This document shows, one piece after another, positions 13,392 to 25,258 of a stretch of 64,000 bases of DNA (within the stretch, counting starts at the first letter, position 1; each line of letters begins with the position of its first letter). Under the pieces are notes generated by a model, which was not told the origin of the DNA, did no database searches, and saw nothing but the letters and a program-made list of their open reading frames with translations. This DNA comes from Kudoa neothunni (lineage: Eukaryota; Cnidaria), in contig OZ199838.1 in the NCBI GenBank assembly GCA_964304625.1, positions 1,240,001 to 1,304,000 on the forward strand, in the 5' to 3' direction. Both the position numbers and the translations under genes were made by a program.

Positions 13392-13598
13392 TTGGTACCT
13401 AAAGGTGGTAGTCTAGACGATGATTTAGAAAGGCTAACATCATTGCATTCAGTTTTGGAATCATTGAAACACGATTCTGTACGCTTTGAAAATCTTTTAT
13501 ATAATATGAAAGTGAGCCCTAGTTACCTCAGGCAATGGATATCTTTTTTCGGTAAAATAACAATAAATATAGTTGTATGCCTAAATGGGATGATGTAA
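13392..13598 (+). other. 68-codon open frame inside the 2.2-kb repeat, copy 1
   Basis: I do not recognise the product. The predicted peptide starts MVPKGGSLDDDLERLTSLHS and continues with VLESLKHDSV, an amphipathic helical stretch with leucines at heptad-like spacing. The frame has the same length in the sister copy (26022-26228) despite about ten amino-acid changes, and SLHSV and SLKH can still be read in the old copy near 5080-5140. It could be an exon of a duplicated host gene or of a forgotten element. No splice sites or promoter were confirmed. Confidence 0.35.
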
Positions 13599-14654
13599 CA
13601 ACACAATTAAGTATCTCTTAACTCTGCATGCTAATTGACTCAACAAACAAGGCTTAAATTTGGTAACTATACATTTATGTTGAATCAACATAAGATAAAT
13701 CGAATACTTCGGTTTCCTTCTTGTTTGGAATAGAATGTGGTAAGTGTATATTGGTTTGGATAATTCCTAGGCAACATAATGACATCTTTACATAATATGT
13801 CGATCAGTTTAAGCTTAAAATGTATTAGGATGAAACAATTAACTAACGGTCGCTAAACATACGCGAGCGTCACAACCGGCGTAACGACGCCTAAGCTTCA
13901 TCAACTCACCCCTCAACTGATCTGCAGCTTCTACACTTAATGTGTACTAAAAATAATTAATAATGTTATTTTATTTAGAATGAATAATTCACATAATATT
14001 TGAAAATAGAAATGGTGTTGTAAAAAAATTTAGCAACGAATAAAACATATTACCGTATGTGAGGTTTCCAAAAAAACAAAAATACCAACTAAGCCGAAGG
14101 TTAATGCAAAACTCATTCCAAAACTGTAAATAGAATCTAAGATCATAGTCGCTGATTATATAATGTATTATCGAATCATCAGTTCCCTCCATAAAGATAT
14201 AATTTGATAAATTCAAAAGGATTCAATGGAACTTTCGTTATTTATGATATATCTATCAGTTTTTCTACTCCTAAATTAATATGAAAAAGGATTCGTAATA
14301 CCATAGATGATATCATGTAAAATAAACGAATAAAATTTCCATTATTTCAAATGTTAATTTCGGCTATCATAATATGCTTCAAATATATTCCAAGTGTAAA
14401 ATTTTTGAATTATTATAATTTGATATATTTTTCAATCAATATTATTATACATAACAAATGAATATTATGATTAAGATAACTAGTATTTGATATGGCAAAT
14501 TTATAGTTGGTATTAATTATTTAAATCTGCGCCGAAGATAATCATAAAATATATTAATAAAAAGAATTACTTCAAGCTTATATAAACAATTTATTAAGGC
14601 ACTGGTTATTGATAAATGATATGGTAAATTTGACATGGTCACAACTCACAGAAA

Positions 14655-17600
14655 CAGGCACGTGCCGTCAGGGTAGGCAGTGCCTACCTTGTTGAATAAA
14701 ATTTGGGGAAAAATTAATTTTTTAAAGATAAAATTCCTTTTATCTCAAAACTACAATAATTATTTAAATATTCATATAAAACTAGAAAAAAAATTAGAGG
14801 TATTAATAACAAGATAGGCACCAGTCGACTCTGCCTTCTAATCGCTACATGAATTCCACGTAAAATTTCGTGATTGGCACGCGCTGTATCACTCTGCGCT
14901 TCATTTCGATTTTCATGGCCGACCGTAAGCAGTATAAATTCTGCCTACGATCTAACCACATGATCTGCTTTAAATATTCCAGTTGTGCGTGCATTATTTA
15001 TTCAAATAAATTGTTTCTTCAATTGTTTCTTAATTTTAATTAAAGGAAATCTTTGAAATGAGATAATCTATATGACAACTATACTGGGAATATAACCTGA
15101 AGTTAATACTGATTATTGTTTTACTTGTCACAAGGGCGCGTACCCCTGTTAATCTTACTTCATCTCTTCAAATATGGATGTCGGATATCTTAAAAAGTTT
15201 TCAAAACTTTCTAATGAAGATAAATTACAAATTATAAGTAATGGTAGAACGACTTCTGATCTTAAAGAACTTAAACAACTAAAAGGGAAGACATTTATCA
15301 GGACGTCTAATACTTCGTGGTATGAGAAAAAAAGAGGGGTTATATGGGTGTGCTACGTCAATAAGGCTTATTTGCTTCCCACGTTTGCCTTCTTCAGTGA
15401 CTAGTGAAAGTGTGTGGATCAAAGAAGGATATTTCGACTTGAATAATTTGCAAATCGTTTAAATAAACATGAACGATTCGCTGCACATTATCAAAGTCAA
15501 GTTTCATGGAAAACATTTAGATCTGTACGAGTAGATTTGCTCGTTGATAAATAGAAAAATATTTCGATTGAACTTCACAATAAAAATATTAAGGATAACA
15601 GAGAGATATTGAAAACATTGATCTGTGCGGTTTTCTTTTTGATCAAACAAGAACTTGCTTTTCACGGTGATCATAAACACAAACTATCTTTAAATCGTGG
15701 TAATTATTAGAAGTTGTTGAATTATACCTCAAAATTCGACGAAACATTATCATATCACTAACAAAATTCATCAGTCTTTTCTGGTATTTCCAACAGGATT
15801 CAAAACGATCTGATTGAGGCTGTAGAGATGGTTTTGGAGAATAATATTAAAGAGGAATTAGCACAGGCTCCTTTCGTTGCGATAGAAGTGGATGAGACCA
15901 CCGATATCTCTTGCACATCTCAATGTTCGACAATATTGAGATAGGTATTGCGATCGAAAATTACGGATGTTTTCATTGGGTTTGATATTCTTTGTGACAG
16001 AACAGCGGATGATGTAACGGAATGTGTATTTAAAAACATATATAAATAAAACCTTGAAGAGAAATTAATCTCACAAACGTATGATGGGGCGATAGTTATG
16101 GCCTCCCACTTAAATGGAGTTCAGTCGAAAGTTAGACAAAAGATATCGACCGCGCTGTTTACTCATTGTTATGTCCGCCCGTAAGTTAAATACTGTGTTG
16201 TCACAATCGGCCAAATTTATCTCTGATTGTACGAGCTTTTTCAAGACAAATGAAGCACTTTCCTCTTTTTTCAAAAATTCAACTAAACAGGTCCAATTTC
16301 ATGATAAGATTGTGCGGAGACGCTTTCCAACAGCAGCGGCAACGAGATGGAATTCAAATTCAAAGTTTGTGCAGATGATATTAGAGTATCACGGTGATCT
16401 TTGCAAACTTTTCTACAATGTGAACAGCAATCCCTCATTATGGGATTCAGACACTTTACTTTGAAGTAATGGACATTACAATTAGCTAAAAAACGGCTCA
16501 ACATACTTTTTACTGATGATATATAATGAAATTTTCGTGTTAACTGACGCGCTCTTCAATATATTGCAGACGAAAATGATAGAAATTGTGTATTGTATTG
16601 AAACAATCAATGTTACAATAACAAAACTTGATGATGTGCACACAAAATTTGAATTATTGTATCATAATTTCGAAAAATATTGCCAAGAAAGTAACTTAAT
16701 TAGATCCATCCTTCGCCCTCAATGTGACACAAAAAATGAAAGAGCGAGATTATTTGGTGCAATAGTCAGTGATATAGTAAGGAATCTGAGAACGAGATTT
16801 AATGATGTCGAAAATCTCAAGTTTATTTCATTGATTAATGGAAATAACTTGGATAATTTATCATGCCAAGTTGACACGAGGACGCTTGAACGTCTGCAAA
16901 GGAATTATGGAAAATGTTTTGACATTTTAAGACTAAAAGCTGATTTGGCCGTAATTTATAATGCTCATGTATTCATTGAAAAGTCCTCCACAAAATTGCT
17001 CGATTTTGTCTTCCAAAATCAACTGGACCAAACATTTCCTGAAATTGTTAAATTGTTACAATTAATTTTAACGATTCCTGCAGCAACCATTTCTGTGGAA
17101 AGGTCGTTTTCTGCATTGAAACGAATTAAAAGCTACACAAGAAACAGGGTGGCAAACCAACGGCTTTCTTCCCTTGCATTAATATCGATTGAAAAAGAAA
17201 GACTTAACAGGATGGAACAAGACCCAACTTTCAAATATTTTTATAATTTTAACATATATCAATAATTTATCCGCTTTATTTTGTCCTATCGAGACATTGT
17301 TGGTTTGGATTCTAAAATATTGTAAAAGTAATCTCTTTATTAGCTAATTTAGATGTTTATGTATCATACATAGGGCAGGGTTGCAAATTTAAATTAAGAA
17401 TGTTTTATGGCGTTAACTAGATATGATTTCCATAATAATTATTAAGAATGAAGTATTATTAATTTCATAATATATAAATGGTTAAAATATAAACATTTAT
17501 CGTTCAATTATTATTGTAGCCTATTTAATTTGATAAAGAGACGTCCACACTCCAAATAAATCGTTGGAATTTAAACTAATTGCGTTCTCACGAATAAGCA

Positions 17601-17891
17601 TTAATTTACTTAAGTAAACATTTCAAAATCCTGAAAAATTCAATATATAATTTTAATGTTTTATCTTTAGTCTACAAATACAACCTAAGAATTACAATTC
17701 CCGGTAAATAAGTTATTAAAAAATTTATTGAACAATAATTCTTAAACCTTAAATCCAAATTAATTTTCTTGAAAAATTATTTATAATTTAGATATTTTTT
17801 AGTTTCCTATGTGCAGGTATAAATAGTTGAAATTTTCTTGCACCAAGGCAGCGGATGCCTACCCGGAGAAATTACCCCCGACACGTGCCTG
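14655..17891 (+). mobile_element. hAT element with ZMYM/TTF-type transposase, inactivated
   Basis: Ends are short inverted repeats, CAGGCACGTGCCG at 14655 and its near-complement CGACACGTGCCTG ending at 17891. They are flanked by a perfect 8-base target duplication CACAGAAA (14647-14654 and 17892-17899), the hAT signature. The sister repeat has the unoccupied site CACAGGAACTC near 27269. The 3237-base element carries a transposase on the plus strand between 15174 and 17265. Both ends and the target duplication are clean, so the insertion is younger than the decayed IS630 and piggyBac copies nearby. Confidence 0.95.
15174..17265 (+). pseudogene. hAT transposase with N-terminal TTF-type zinc finger, broken
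   Basis: The likely start is the ATG at 15174 (MDVGYLKKFSKLSNEDKLQI). TSWYEKK (near 15315) and, after a frame change, RLICFPRLPSS and WIKEGYFDLNNL match the TTF-type finger region of ZMYM1-like hAT proteins. EVDETTDISCTSQ (near 15890) holds the first catalytic Asp. QTYDGA and HLNGVQSKV follow near 16080-16130. The longest intact part, 16516-17265, ends with the dimerisation domain (ISVERSFSALKRIKSYTRNR), complete to the stop. At least four frameshifts or stops interrupt the coding sequence. At about 700 codons the original length is normal for the family. Confidence 0.9.
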
Positions 17892-18065
17892 CACAGAAAC
17901 TCTACTGCGAATGCACGCCAAGCTCTTATAAAAGCTGTTTTAGGTTATTTGGCCTGTTTATTTCATATTAAGACTGTGCTTACTTTTTATTTGAAAAGGA
18001 TATTTTGTTTTTTTAATGGGGGATCAAAAACATACAACAATGTTATCATATCCTTCCTTCCTAAT

Positions 18066-19279
18066 ATACAACGTAGTAGTGTACGTGTGTGTGCGCAAAT
18101 TATATTCTTATACAGAGACTTTTTTAAACTTTTTTCCAACTTCTGATACTTATAAAAATGCATTTAGGATTCAAAAAATAAAATAATTATAATATTCCTT
18201 AAATTAGTGGTTATTTTAAATGTATACATTTTGAGAGCAGATTAACTAACGCAATAATCAGAATATCTATGGTTAATCTATTTATCTAATCAACAATCGG
18301 AAACTATTTGTCGATTAATATAGTTTTCATATTCTAAATTTTTCTATTTTTGGTTTTATTAATATCTATCCTAATCTACAAAATAGTCATGTCGGTGTGT
18401 GTGTGTTTTCATTTATTGTATAGCTTAGTTAGAGTATTTTTCATATGTTAGACGTAAAGATAAAATTATGGCGTAATAAACGATGGGGGTCTAGAGTCCT
18501 ATCTATTTTTATGGATCATGAAATCATAAAACTAAATTAAGAATAGTACTAGGTAATTAAAATTCGTACGAAAGTGTGGGCGGCACTGTCATCAGGATTA
18601 CTTACTTTTGTTATTTCGCGTATTCAACTAATTTTTTACACCTAAAACGTAATAATTAAACATGTTTTATCAATTTTTATGATAACACCAAAATTTAATT
18701 ATTTACGTAATGTTAAAAAATCTCAAGAAAATTCAGTGTAGGATTAATGAGTAATCCTAGCATTATATCAACAAATTTTTGATTTGCTAATACTGTGTTA
18801 ATCAACCTCTCATGAGGCTGCTCAACTTATTTTATCTGTTTGTTTAACTAATTTGATTATTACTAAGACAATAACTATTTAATGTAAATATTTTATAAAT
18901 TTTAGTTAAACTCATTTAAAGATATTATGAACTTTATGTTTACTTGGCATAATTTCTTGGAAACATATGCTCATGATCATATTTATTATCTCAATTTACA
19001 TTACGTAGGCGTGTACTGTAAAGTTTGCACATGTTATTTTGCTAAATAATATTAACCAGACTCCTCATATATTTGTAATATGGTCTCCTGCTTTAAAAAT
19101 ATAATAAAAATTTAAAATTAACTTAAAAATTAATAAAACTTTTAATATAATTTTTTGGTTTTCTTACCCTAGATAACTAGATAAATAACCAGTTTTGCAC
19201 CCTATCAAGTAATCAATCTCCTCATACAGAGACTTCTTCGACTATTTGAGTTTCGTAATATACTTTAAAAAATACAAAA
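18066..19279. other. AT-rich stretch between repeat copy 1 and the BED-like exon
   Basis: No gene, RNA or transposon end recognised. Confidence 0.45.
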
Positions 19280-19487
19280 TTAACTAAAAAATAAAACGAG
19301 GTTGTCTGCTTTCTTATAAAGTGGTGAATTGGTAGTGTCAACTTTTTGTAAACGGATTAGAGCTGATGATAAAGAGATTACTTCATCATGTGATTCGCCA
19401 TAATGTTCAATGATATGCGTGGATAACTTTAATTTATATTGTTTAAATACAATTGTAACTTTAAATTTACACTTTTTACACTTTAAC
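19280..19487 (-). CDS. Possible exon with BED-like zinc finger
   Basis: On the minus strand an acceptor-like ..TTAACTTAG at 19488-19496 is followed by an open frame of 68 codons to a stop at 19280. It begins LKCKKCKFKVTIV and continues LKLSTHIIEHYGESHDEVI, giving C-x2-C-x17-H-x3-H, the spacing of a BED-type finger that binds DNA in hAT transposases and chromatin proteins. The rest (SSALIRLQKVDTTNSPLYKK) is not recognised. No upstream exon with a start codon was identified. It may be a remnant of another hAT transposase or a host exon; the intact frame over 200 bases in AT-rich sequence is the main support. Confidence 0.45.
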
Positions 19488-19863
19488 CTAAGTTAACATG
19501 CTCTACAACATTCATTCGTGCGCAGGCGGGTTTCGGTGTAAACGAAGATTTGTTGTTTCAACGGGAGATTAATACGCTAGAATAAATTATTTAGATTTCA
19601 CATTAAATTGAAGATAAAAAGTTTTAAATATTTTTTAAATAAACATAAAATGATGTTAATACGTTATTATTAAATGCAACAGTGTTAACAAACTTTTAGA
19701 TTAGTTAGTTCATCGGGGGGTTAGTTGAAGTGATTAATACGCCACATGAGTTGTAAGAATTTATGATTTCTAAATGAAAATAAAGTGAAGATTATCGGGT
19801 GATTTCTGTGTATTTTGATCAACACTTTCGTCCTAAGAATGATAAAATAATTATAATTGACTC
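19488..19863. other. Short unassigned stretch left of the piggyBac insertion
   Basis: No gene seen. The site resumes at 25171 after the element. Confidence 0.4.
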
Positions 19864-20345
19864 TTAACCCTTTAAGACCGAATGGAGCCATATGTCATCA
19901 TGGCGTTGTTTTGGAAATTTCTCGGTGTGTATTAGTGTTTCTGAATAAACATATCTTATAAGAGCATTATTAATTGGCATTTTATTGAAAAAAAACAAAT
20001 TACAGTATTTGTTTTTTTTTTCAATAAAAATGTAAATTAAATCGATTTTTTTTGTAAAACAAACAGGTAATGTTTGATTGATTGAATCATATTCTTAAAA
20101 TTATTATATTTTCATTTAAAAAATATATATTGAAAATTATATAGAATTAAAAAATGTATATCGCCGTTATTAGTTCGTAAATGTCGAGGTTTACAGTGAA
20201 TGATTAATTCGTGGTGCCATATGGCACCATTCGGCGCCCACGTTGTTGTGTCGGATTAACATTATCATGGACTCTGATTTGGTGAATAAGATTAGCGATA
20301 ATGAGGATACTGTTGAGGAGTTAATATTACTACCTGATGCCGATA

Positions 20346-21678
20346 CAGTATTTCACGACCAAGATGCAAACATGGCGCGCGCTAGTTATTTCTTAAGAAT
20401 TAAGATTCAGATATGCCTGCTGAACCAGGAATTATTAATAAAATAAGAAGAAAATACGAAATTGTTAATAAGAAAGATAGGGAAAAGATTTTCCAACAAC
20501 TCCAAGTATTCTTATTTTGGTATAATTTCGAAAGCCACTCAGAATGGGAAGACCAACCGTCAAATTACTGAGTCTCTGGGCATTCATAAATCTACGATAA
20601 GTAGAATTGTCAAAAAGATAAATGAAACAGGGTCAGAAGAAAGATTAACAACAGGTGGAGATCGCCGTTCATTATTGAACGCTGATCAAAAACAACCTAT
20701 TATAAATGAGGTGGATAACAATTGTACGCTATCCCTTGAACAATTATCCGAAAAGGTCTTTGAGAAATACTCCATTCGGGTTTCTCTACAAACCTTCTTC
20801 AGGGTTCTGAATGAATTCCACTATACTCTGAAAAAATATCATTAGGGCCAGTGGACCGGAATTCCCTTAGAACTATTTCATTAAGATACGAGTATAAAAT
20901 TAATTTATATAATTGGCTTAAGATTTTCTTAGTTTGTTGAACGAATATATCCGTCTGGAACCAGAATATTCTGAAATTCTCTTTATTGACGAATCTTGGT
21001 TTTCTCTGGCAACTCGACGTTCTTAAGGCAGATCACTTACAGGAACTAGAGCAAATTTAAAAGTGAAATCCATTAGATCCCAAAACATTACTCTAATAGC
21101 AGGCATAAGCAGTAAAAAAATTTGGGGATTTAAAATTCAAACAGGCGGTGTAAACCAAATTGTTTTGTCCTCATTTTTAAAGGATCTTTTCGAAAATTTG
21201 GAAGCAAATTCAATAGAAAAAGCCATTTTAATAATGGATAATGTTGCATTCCACAAAACCGAAAGTGTAAAAGCATTGATTGAAAACAGCCCCCACAAAT
21301 TATTGCTGTTACCACCCTATTCGCGATTCCTTAATCCGATTGAGAGAGTATTTGGGCAACTTAAATCCATTGTGAAATGGATGGGACTCAAAAACACATT
21401 CAGAGCTGCTCGAAATGTATTGGAAAAAGCCCAGATGAAATAACAGAAATGAACTGTGCGAATTATGTAAAGCATTCAAAATCTTATTTCTCGGCCTCCT
21501 TGCACAAAGAAAAAATTAACAATTAGAAATCAAAAATATATATAATTAGAATTTATAACATCTGTTATTTCAATTTCAGCGTTACACAGCTTTGTTTAAA
21601 GTTTAATTGACATTTTTAAAAGAAAGATTAACATTTAATAGATATGCGCCATTTTTGCATCTTGGTCGTGAAATACTG
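20346..21678 (+). mobile_element. IS630/Tc1-mariner element 2, nested in piggyBac
   Basis: 33-base terminal inverted repeats with one mismatch begin CAGTATTTCACGACCAAGAT (20346) and end at 21678, flanked by TA (20344-20345, 21679-21680). The first 14 bases equal those of element 1 at 214. It interrupts the acidic leader of the piggyBac transposase, so it is the younger insertion. Its transposase occupies 20462-21443 on the plus strand. Confidence 0.95.
20462..21443 (+). pseudogene. IS630-like DDE transposase, broken in the middle
   Basis: The N-terminal part (20462-20845) has paired helix-turn-helix features: GKTNRQITESLGIHKSTISR, then a GDRRSLLNADQK linker. The middle carries ILFIDESWFSLATRR (near 20970-21025) with the first catalytic Asp, in a frame separated from both sides by stops. 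The C-terminal part (21063-21443) is open and includes ILIMDNVAFHK with the second Asp and LLPPYSRFLNPIERVFGQLK with the final Glu, so the motif is DDE with all three residues kept. About 330 codons in total, normal for IS630-like animal elements. Two or three breaks prevent translation. Confidence 0.9.
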
Positions 21679-21959
21679 TATATCTGACAATAAAATGGAA
21701 AATTTGAAACTCGATATTCTCCCGGATACTAGTTTTGACACGTAGGATCATAACAACCATCAATCACGATTTATAAAAAACTCATTAGACATGGTAGAGT
21801 AAAACGTCCTCATAAATAAGAAACTCAAGAAAGAGAATATTTTTGATCCTTATTCATATTTCAATATGTTCTTTTCCGACACATTATTTGAATTAATTTG
21901 TAAAGAAACTAATAAGTATTCCATAGAAAAAAATTTGTCATTTCGAACTACCGTAAACG

Positions 21960-23479
21960 CACCTTACGATTTTTCGCCGGTACCGAAATGTCTGACATAT
22001 CTGTGATTTTATCAAAAAGGAATAAAGAAATGATTATATGCAATGATTTTATATATAATTTTGACTCAAGAACAAAAAAGGGACTTAGTTGGAGATGTCG
22101 TAACCGAGGATGTTGCGGTAGAATATATACATGTATTGAGAAAAAAAACGTGATTGATGAGATTGGTCACACTCACGAAAATCATAAAAATGAGATTACC
22201 AATTTAAAAATTCGCGAAAAGATCAGACATCAAGCAATTACTACTCCATTACCACCTTCTGATATCATCATCAAGGCCTTCGAAAATGAAAGCCTGGATG
22301 AGATTAACATTATCAACAAATACGAAAGTATCTCCGATTCAATAACTAAAATTAGGCGGCAAGTGGGTATTAAGCCTATCTCTAAATATGTCGATATTCC
22401 AGAAAATTTAAATAAAACACTTTGTGGTCAGCAGTTATTGCATTTCGATAGTGGTGTTGGTTCTACTGATAGAATCATAATATTTTACCAGTCTAAAATA
22501 ATCGAATTTTTGAATAAATCTTTGGTATAGTATGGTGATGGTACTTTTTGGATTGTGCCCCGAGACTTGTACCAACGTTTTACATTACACACTCAAATAG
22601 GAGCACATGTATCACCCATAGTTTTTTGCTTGATGCAAAACAAAAAATATGAAACATATTCTACTTTTTACAAAATGATTTATGATAAAGTTGGTCCCTA
22701 TGAACCCAAATATTTTTTCTGTAATTTCAAAGTAGCAATTAGGAAATCGTTTAATGAGGTTTTTAAGAAAACTGAAATTAAACACTGCCATTTCCACTTT
22801 GCCAAACAATATGGAGAAAAATACAAAATGTAGACCTGACAAGTCATTATAAGCAACCGAAGATCCCAAAATCCTACACAAAATCAATAATATTATTATG
22901 TTACGTTCCAGAATGTGATGTCATCAGGATGTACGAACTCTTAAAGGATACATTCAAGAATAAACTATGTGGTATTAAATTGATGAATTCGAAAAATTTT
23001 TAGAAAAGGAGTATATTTATAAAAAAATTAATACAAGCACTGGATTGGTATCATACGCGAAATTTTGGTCTGTATATGGCCCTGTTCTTGGGGGGGGGGT
23101 ATGGTTCCACAAATAATGCACTAGAAGCTTGGCACGGTTCTCTGAAAAGAAAGACTCACTCAGCGCATCCTAATCTAGGGAAATTCATAACGATATTACA
23201 AAAAGAAGTGAGAAAAACGCAAATAAAAACAAATAATCCAAGAAATATCACAAATTTATCCACTAGAAAATGTCTAATAAGCGAAATTGTTAGAAATTAC
23301 AACTTATATGATGGGCTTTCATATCTTGAAAGTTTAAGCATGTATTTTGGATTTAATTTTGACCAGTAAATATCAATTTAATATTGATACTTTTTTTAAA
23401 ACTATTATTATCTCCTATTACAGTCTATTTTTTGTGACACGCATGCACACTTTTCCCGGCGAAAAAAACGGATAGACAA
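21960..23479 (+). mobile_element. MULE (Mutator-like) element nested in piggyBac
   Basis: Inverted-repeat ends can be seen as ACGATTTTTCGCCGG (21966-21980) and CCCGGCGAAAAAAACGG (23456-23472). Instead of the usual 8-11-base target duplication, the element is bracketed by about 76 bases of direct repeat (21884-21959 and 23480-23555), both from the piggyBac transposase. These copies have diverged at several positions. The internal gene is a FLYWCH plus MULE transposase at 21988-23369. Confidence 0.85.
21988..23369 (+). pseudogene. MULE transposase with FLYWCH zinc finger, broken
   Basis: Part one (21988-22530, 180 codons) starts MSDISVILSKRNKEMIICND. The FLYWCH finger GLSWRCRNRGCCGRIYTCIE is followed by HTHENH, giving the C-x4-C..H-x-H set. 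After one in-frame stop, GDGTFWIVP begins the MULE domain with its first catalytic Asp. The usual second Asp (C-D-F-E in relatives) is Asn here: YFFCNFKVAIRKSF. HCHFHFAKQ follows, the family C-x-x-H-x-x-Q-like block. The third part (23076-23369) has NNALEAWHGSLKR with the catalytic Glu. Two further breaks lie near 22833-23076. Confidence 0.9.
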
Positions 23480-25067
23480 ATTATTTGAATCAATTTTTAA
23501 AGAAACTAATAAGTATTCCATAGAAAAAATTTGTCGTTTCGAACTACCGTAAACGAAATAAAGTTATTCATTGGAATGCTTATAAGAATGGCCATTATTA
23601 AACTACCTAGAATAAGGAACTATTGAAGTGCTGAACTCAACATAACAATTATAGCTGAGAAAATGTCGAGAGATCGCTTCATGGATATGCAAAAATTCAT
23701 TCATTTTTGCGATAACAATGATATTGTTAAATCCTGTACCCACAGGGATTAAGATCGATTTTTTAAAGTGACGCCCCTACTAGACATCATTCGAGAGGCC
23801 TGTTTGAAAATTGAACCCGACTAAAATCAATGCGTAAATGAGTAAATGATTCCATTTAAAGGCAAGTCCGGCCTCAAACGATATCTACCATCCAAATCTA
23901 CAAAATGGGGGTTCAAGGTATCTACAAGAATTGGGTCTGGTGGTATTGTCCACGACTTTTTTTGAAGATGGCAATTTTACTTACGATGGCGAAAGCTCTT
24001 GTTTTCTATCATCCGACATCGTTTTAAAATCGACATAGTCTATTGAAAAAGGAAACACACCACCTATATTTTGATAATTATTTTTCAACGCTCCCGCTGC
24101 ATTCGATTCTACTCAAAATGGGTCATCACTCCACGAGTATGATGAGAAGAAATCGCCTCCGTAATTGTCCTATCAGTGATGATCAGACCTTTAAAAAATT
24201 GAAAAAGGGGGGCAGTTAAGAATACGCGCTATATGTAGACAAAGATTCAAAAACTAACATTGTGCGTTGGTTAGACAGCTCCGTCATAACTGTGACATCG
24301 ACAGCTCACTCTATTTCTCCTATGAGCACTATCGACAGATACGATTGAAAAGAGAAAAAAGTTGTAAAAATCGATTGCCCACATATCATCAAAATGTACA
24401 ATCGAAACATGGGTGGAGTGGACTTTTTTGACATGCTGATGGCGCTTTATCGATTGGACTATAAATCCCAAAAATGATATAAGAAGATATTTTTTTGGCC
24501 CATTAATTAGTGTATCCTTAACGGATGGCTTGTCTACAAACGCCAACAATGCCTGCCAAACGAAATTCATGCCAAAAATATTCGCTGTTTAATGGATTTT
24601 AGCGTTTCGATGAGCGAGCAATTGTTGCATATGCATCAGGTAGTAAATATGATGAGGAAGAGAGGTAGGCCATCTACAACTGAGTTTGTTATTGTTATTA
24701 CACCAATTCCAATGACAGCTAGGGTCTATAATTTTTCTGAGTCAAAGGTAAGTAAGAATGTACGATTTAATCAAATCTCTTATTTCCCAGAATGCACAAC
24801 GGCCAAAGTAAGGTCTAAATTTTGTGGACTGCATTCCAGAACAATGTTTCTCAAATGCGATGTCCACTTATGCCAAAATATAAATAGAAACTGTTTCTTA
24901 GACTATCACACAAAAAAATAAATTTTTTTATTACGTTCACCTGTTAATACGTGCATTTTTTGGGAACGACAACGTCTTTTTAAATTTTTGAGACTATGGT
25001 GTCTCCGAATGATGCCATATAGCACCATTAAGTTTAATAGACTTCCTAATTAAATATTTCTTTAATT

Positions 25068-25087
25068 TATATATATATATATATATT
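25068..25087. repeat. AT dinucleotide run
   Basis: Short run of alternating T and A inside the right end of the piggyBac element. Confidence 0.9.
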
Positions 25088-25258
25088 ATTAATTTTAATT
25101 TTTTAGATATTTTGACATTTTCAAAAAAAATATTTTCTCACTCCTTGATTTTCAGGTCTCAAAGGGTTAACATAAAATGACCTTGACCTATTCAAGGCTT
25201 AAGTCAGCGTGGTCGGGCAGGGAAACCCAAGCGAAGCGTGGTTTTTGCGCTAGTAAAT

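Larger units (their letters stand above)
12631..18065 (+). repeat. 2.2-kb direct repeat, copy 1, split by a hAT element
   Basis: 12631-14654 plus 17892-18065 align with 25259-27440 in the same orientation. The first 800 bases are nearly identical, as are 13940-14125 and 14270-14635. Between them 13480-13940 and 14126-14270 carry many substitutions, and the right end (17892-18065) is clearly diverged. The hAT element at 14655-17891 interrupts this copy; the other copy keeps the uninterrupted sequence. The unit contains a 68-codon frame (13392-13598). Confidence 0.9.
20267..24921 (+). pseudogene. piggyBac transposase, interrupted by two other elements
   Basis: The N-terminus MDSDLVNKISDNEDTVEELI (20267) is an acidic leader usual in the family and runs into the IS630 insertion at 20346. 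After it, YFDPYSYFNMFFSD and LFELICKETNKYS (near 21840-21920) match the F-x-x-F-F-S-D and I-V-x-x-T-N-x-Y block. After the MULE come MSRDRFMDMQKFIHFCDNND (near 23663), MIPFKGKSGLKRYLPSKSTK and WGFKVSTR with GIVHDF (near 23849-23960). Then IIKMYNRNMGGVDFFDMLM (near 24388-24446) holds a catalytic Asp. The C-terminal cysteine-rich domain is intact: CTTAKVRSKFCGLH then FLKCDVHLCQN and CFLDYH, ending 24921. Many stops and frameshifts. Confidence 0.92.
19868..25166 (+). mobile_element. piggyBac element carrying nested IS630 and MULE insertions
   Basis: Flanked by TTAA at 19864-19867 and 25167-25170, the obligatory piggyBac target. Ends are inverted repeats CCCTTTAAGACC (19868) and GGTCTCAAAGGG (ending 25166), one mismatch. 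Subterminal blocks also repeat: CCGAATGGAGCCATATG at the left, CCGAATGATGCCATATAGC near 25006-25024, and CCATATGGCACCATTCGG near 20217-20234. Of the 5299 bases, 1333 are an IS630 element and about 1520 a MULE, leaving about 2.45 kb, a normal piggyBac length. The transposase runs from 20267 to 24921 around both insertions and is broken many times. Confidence 0.95.
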
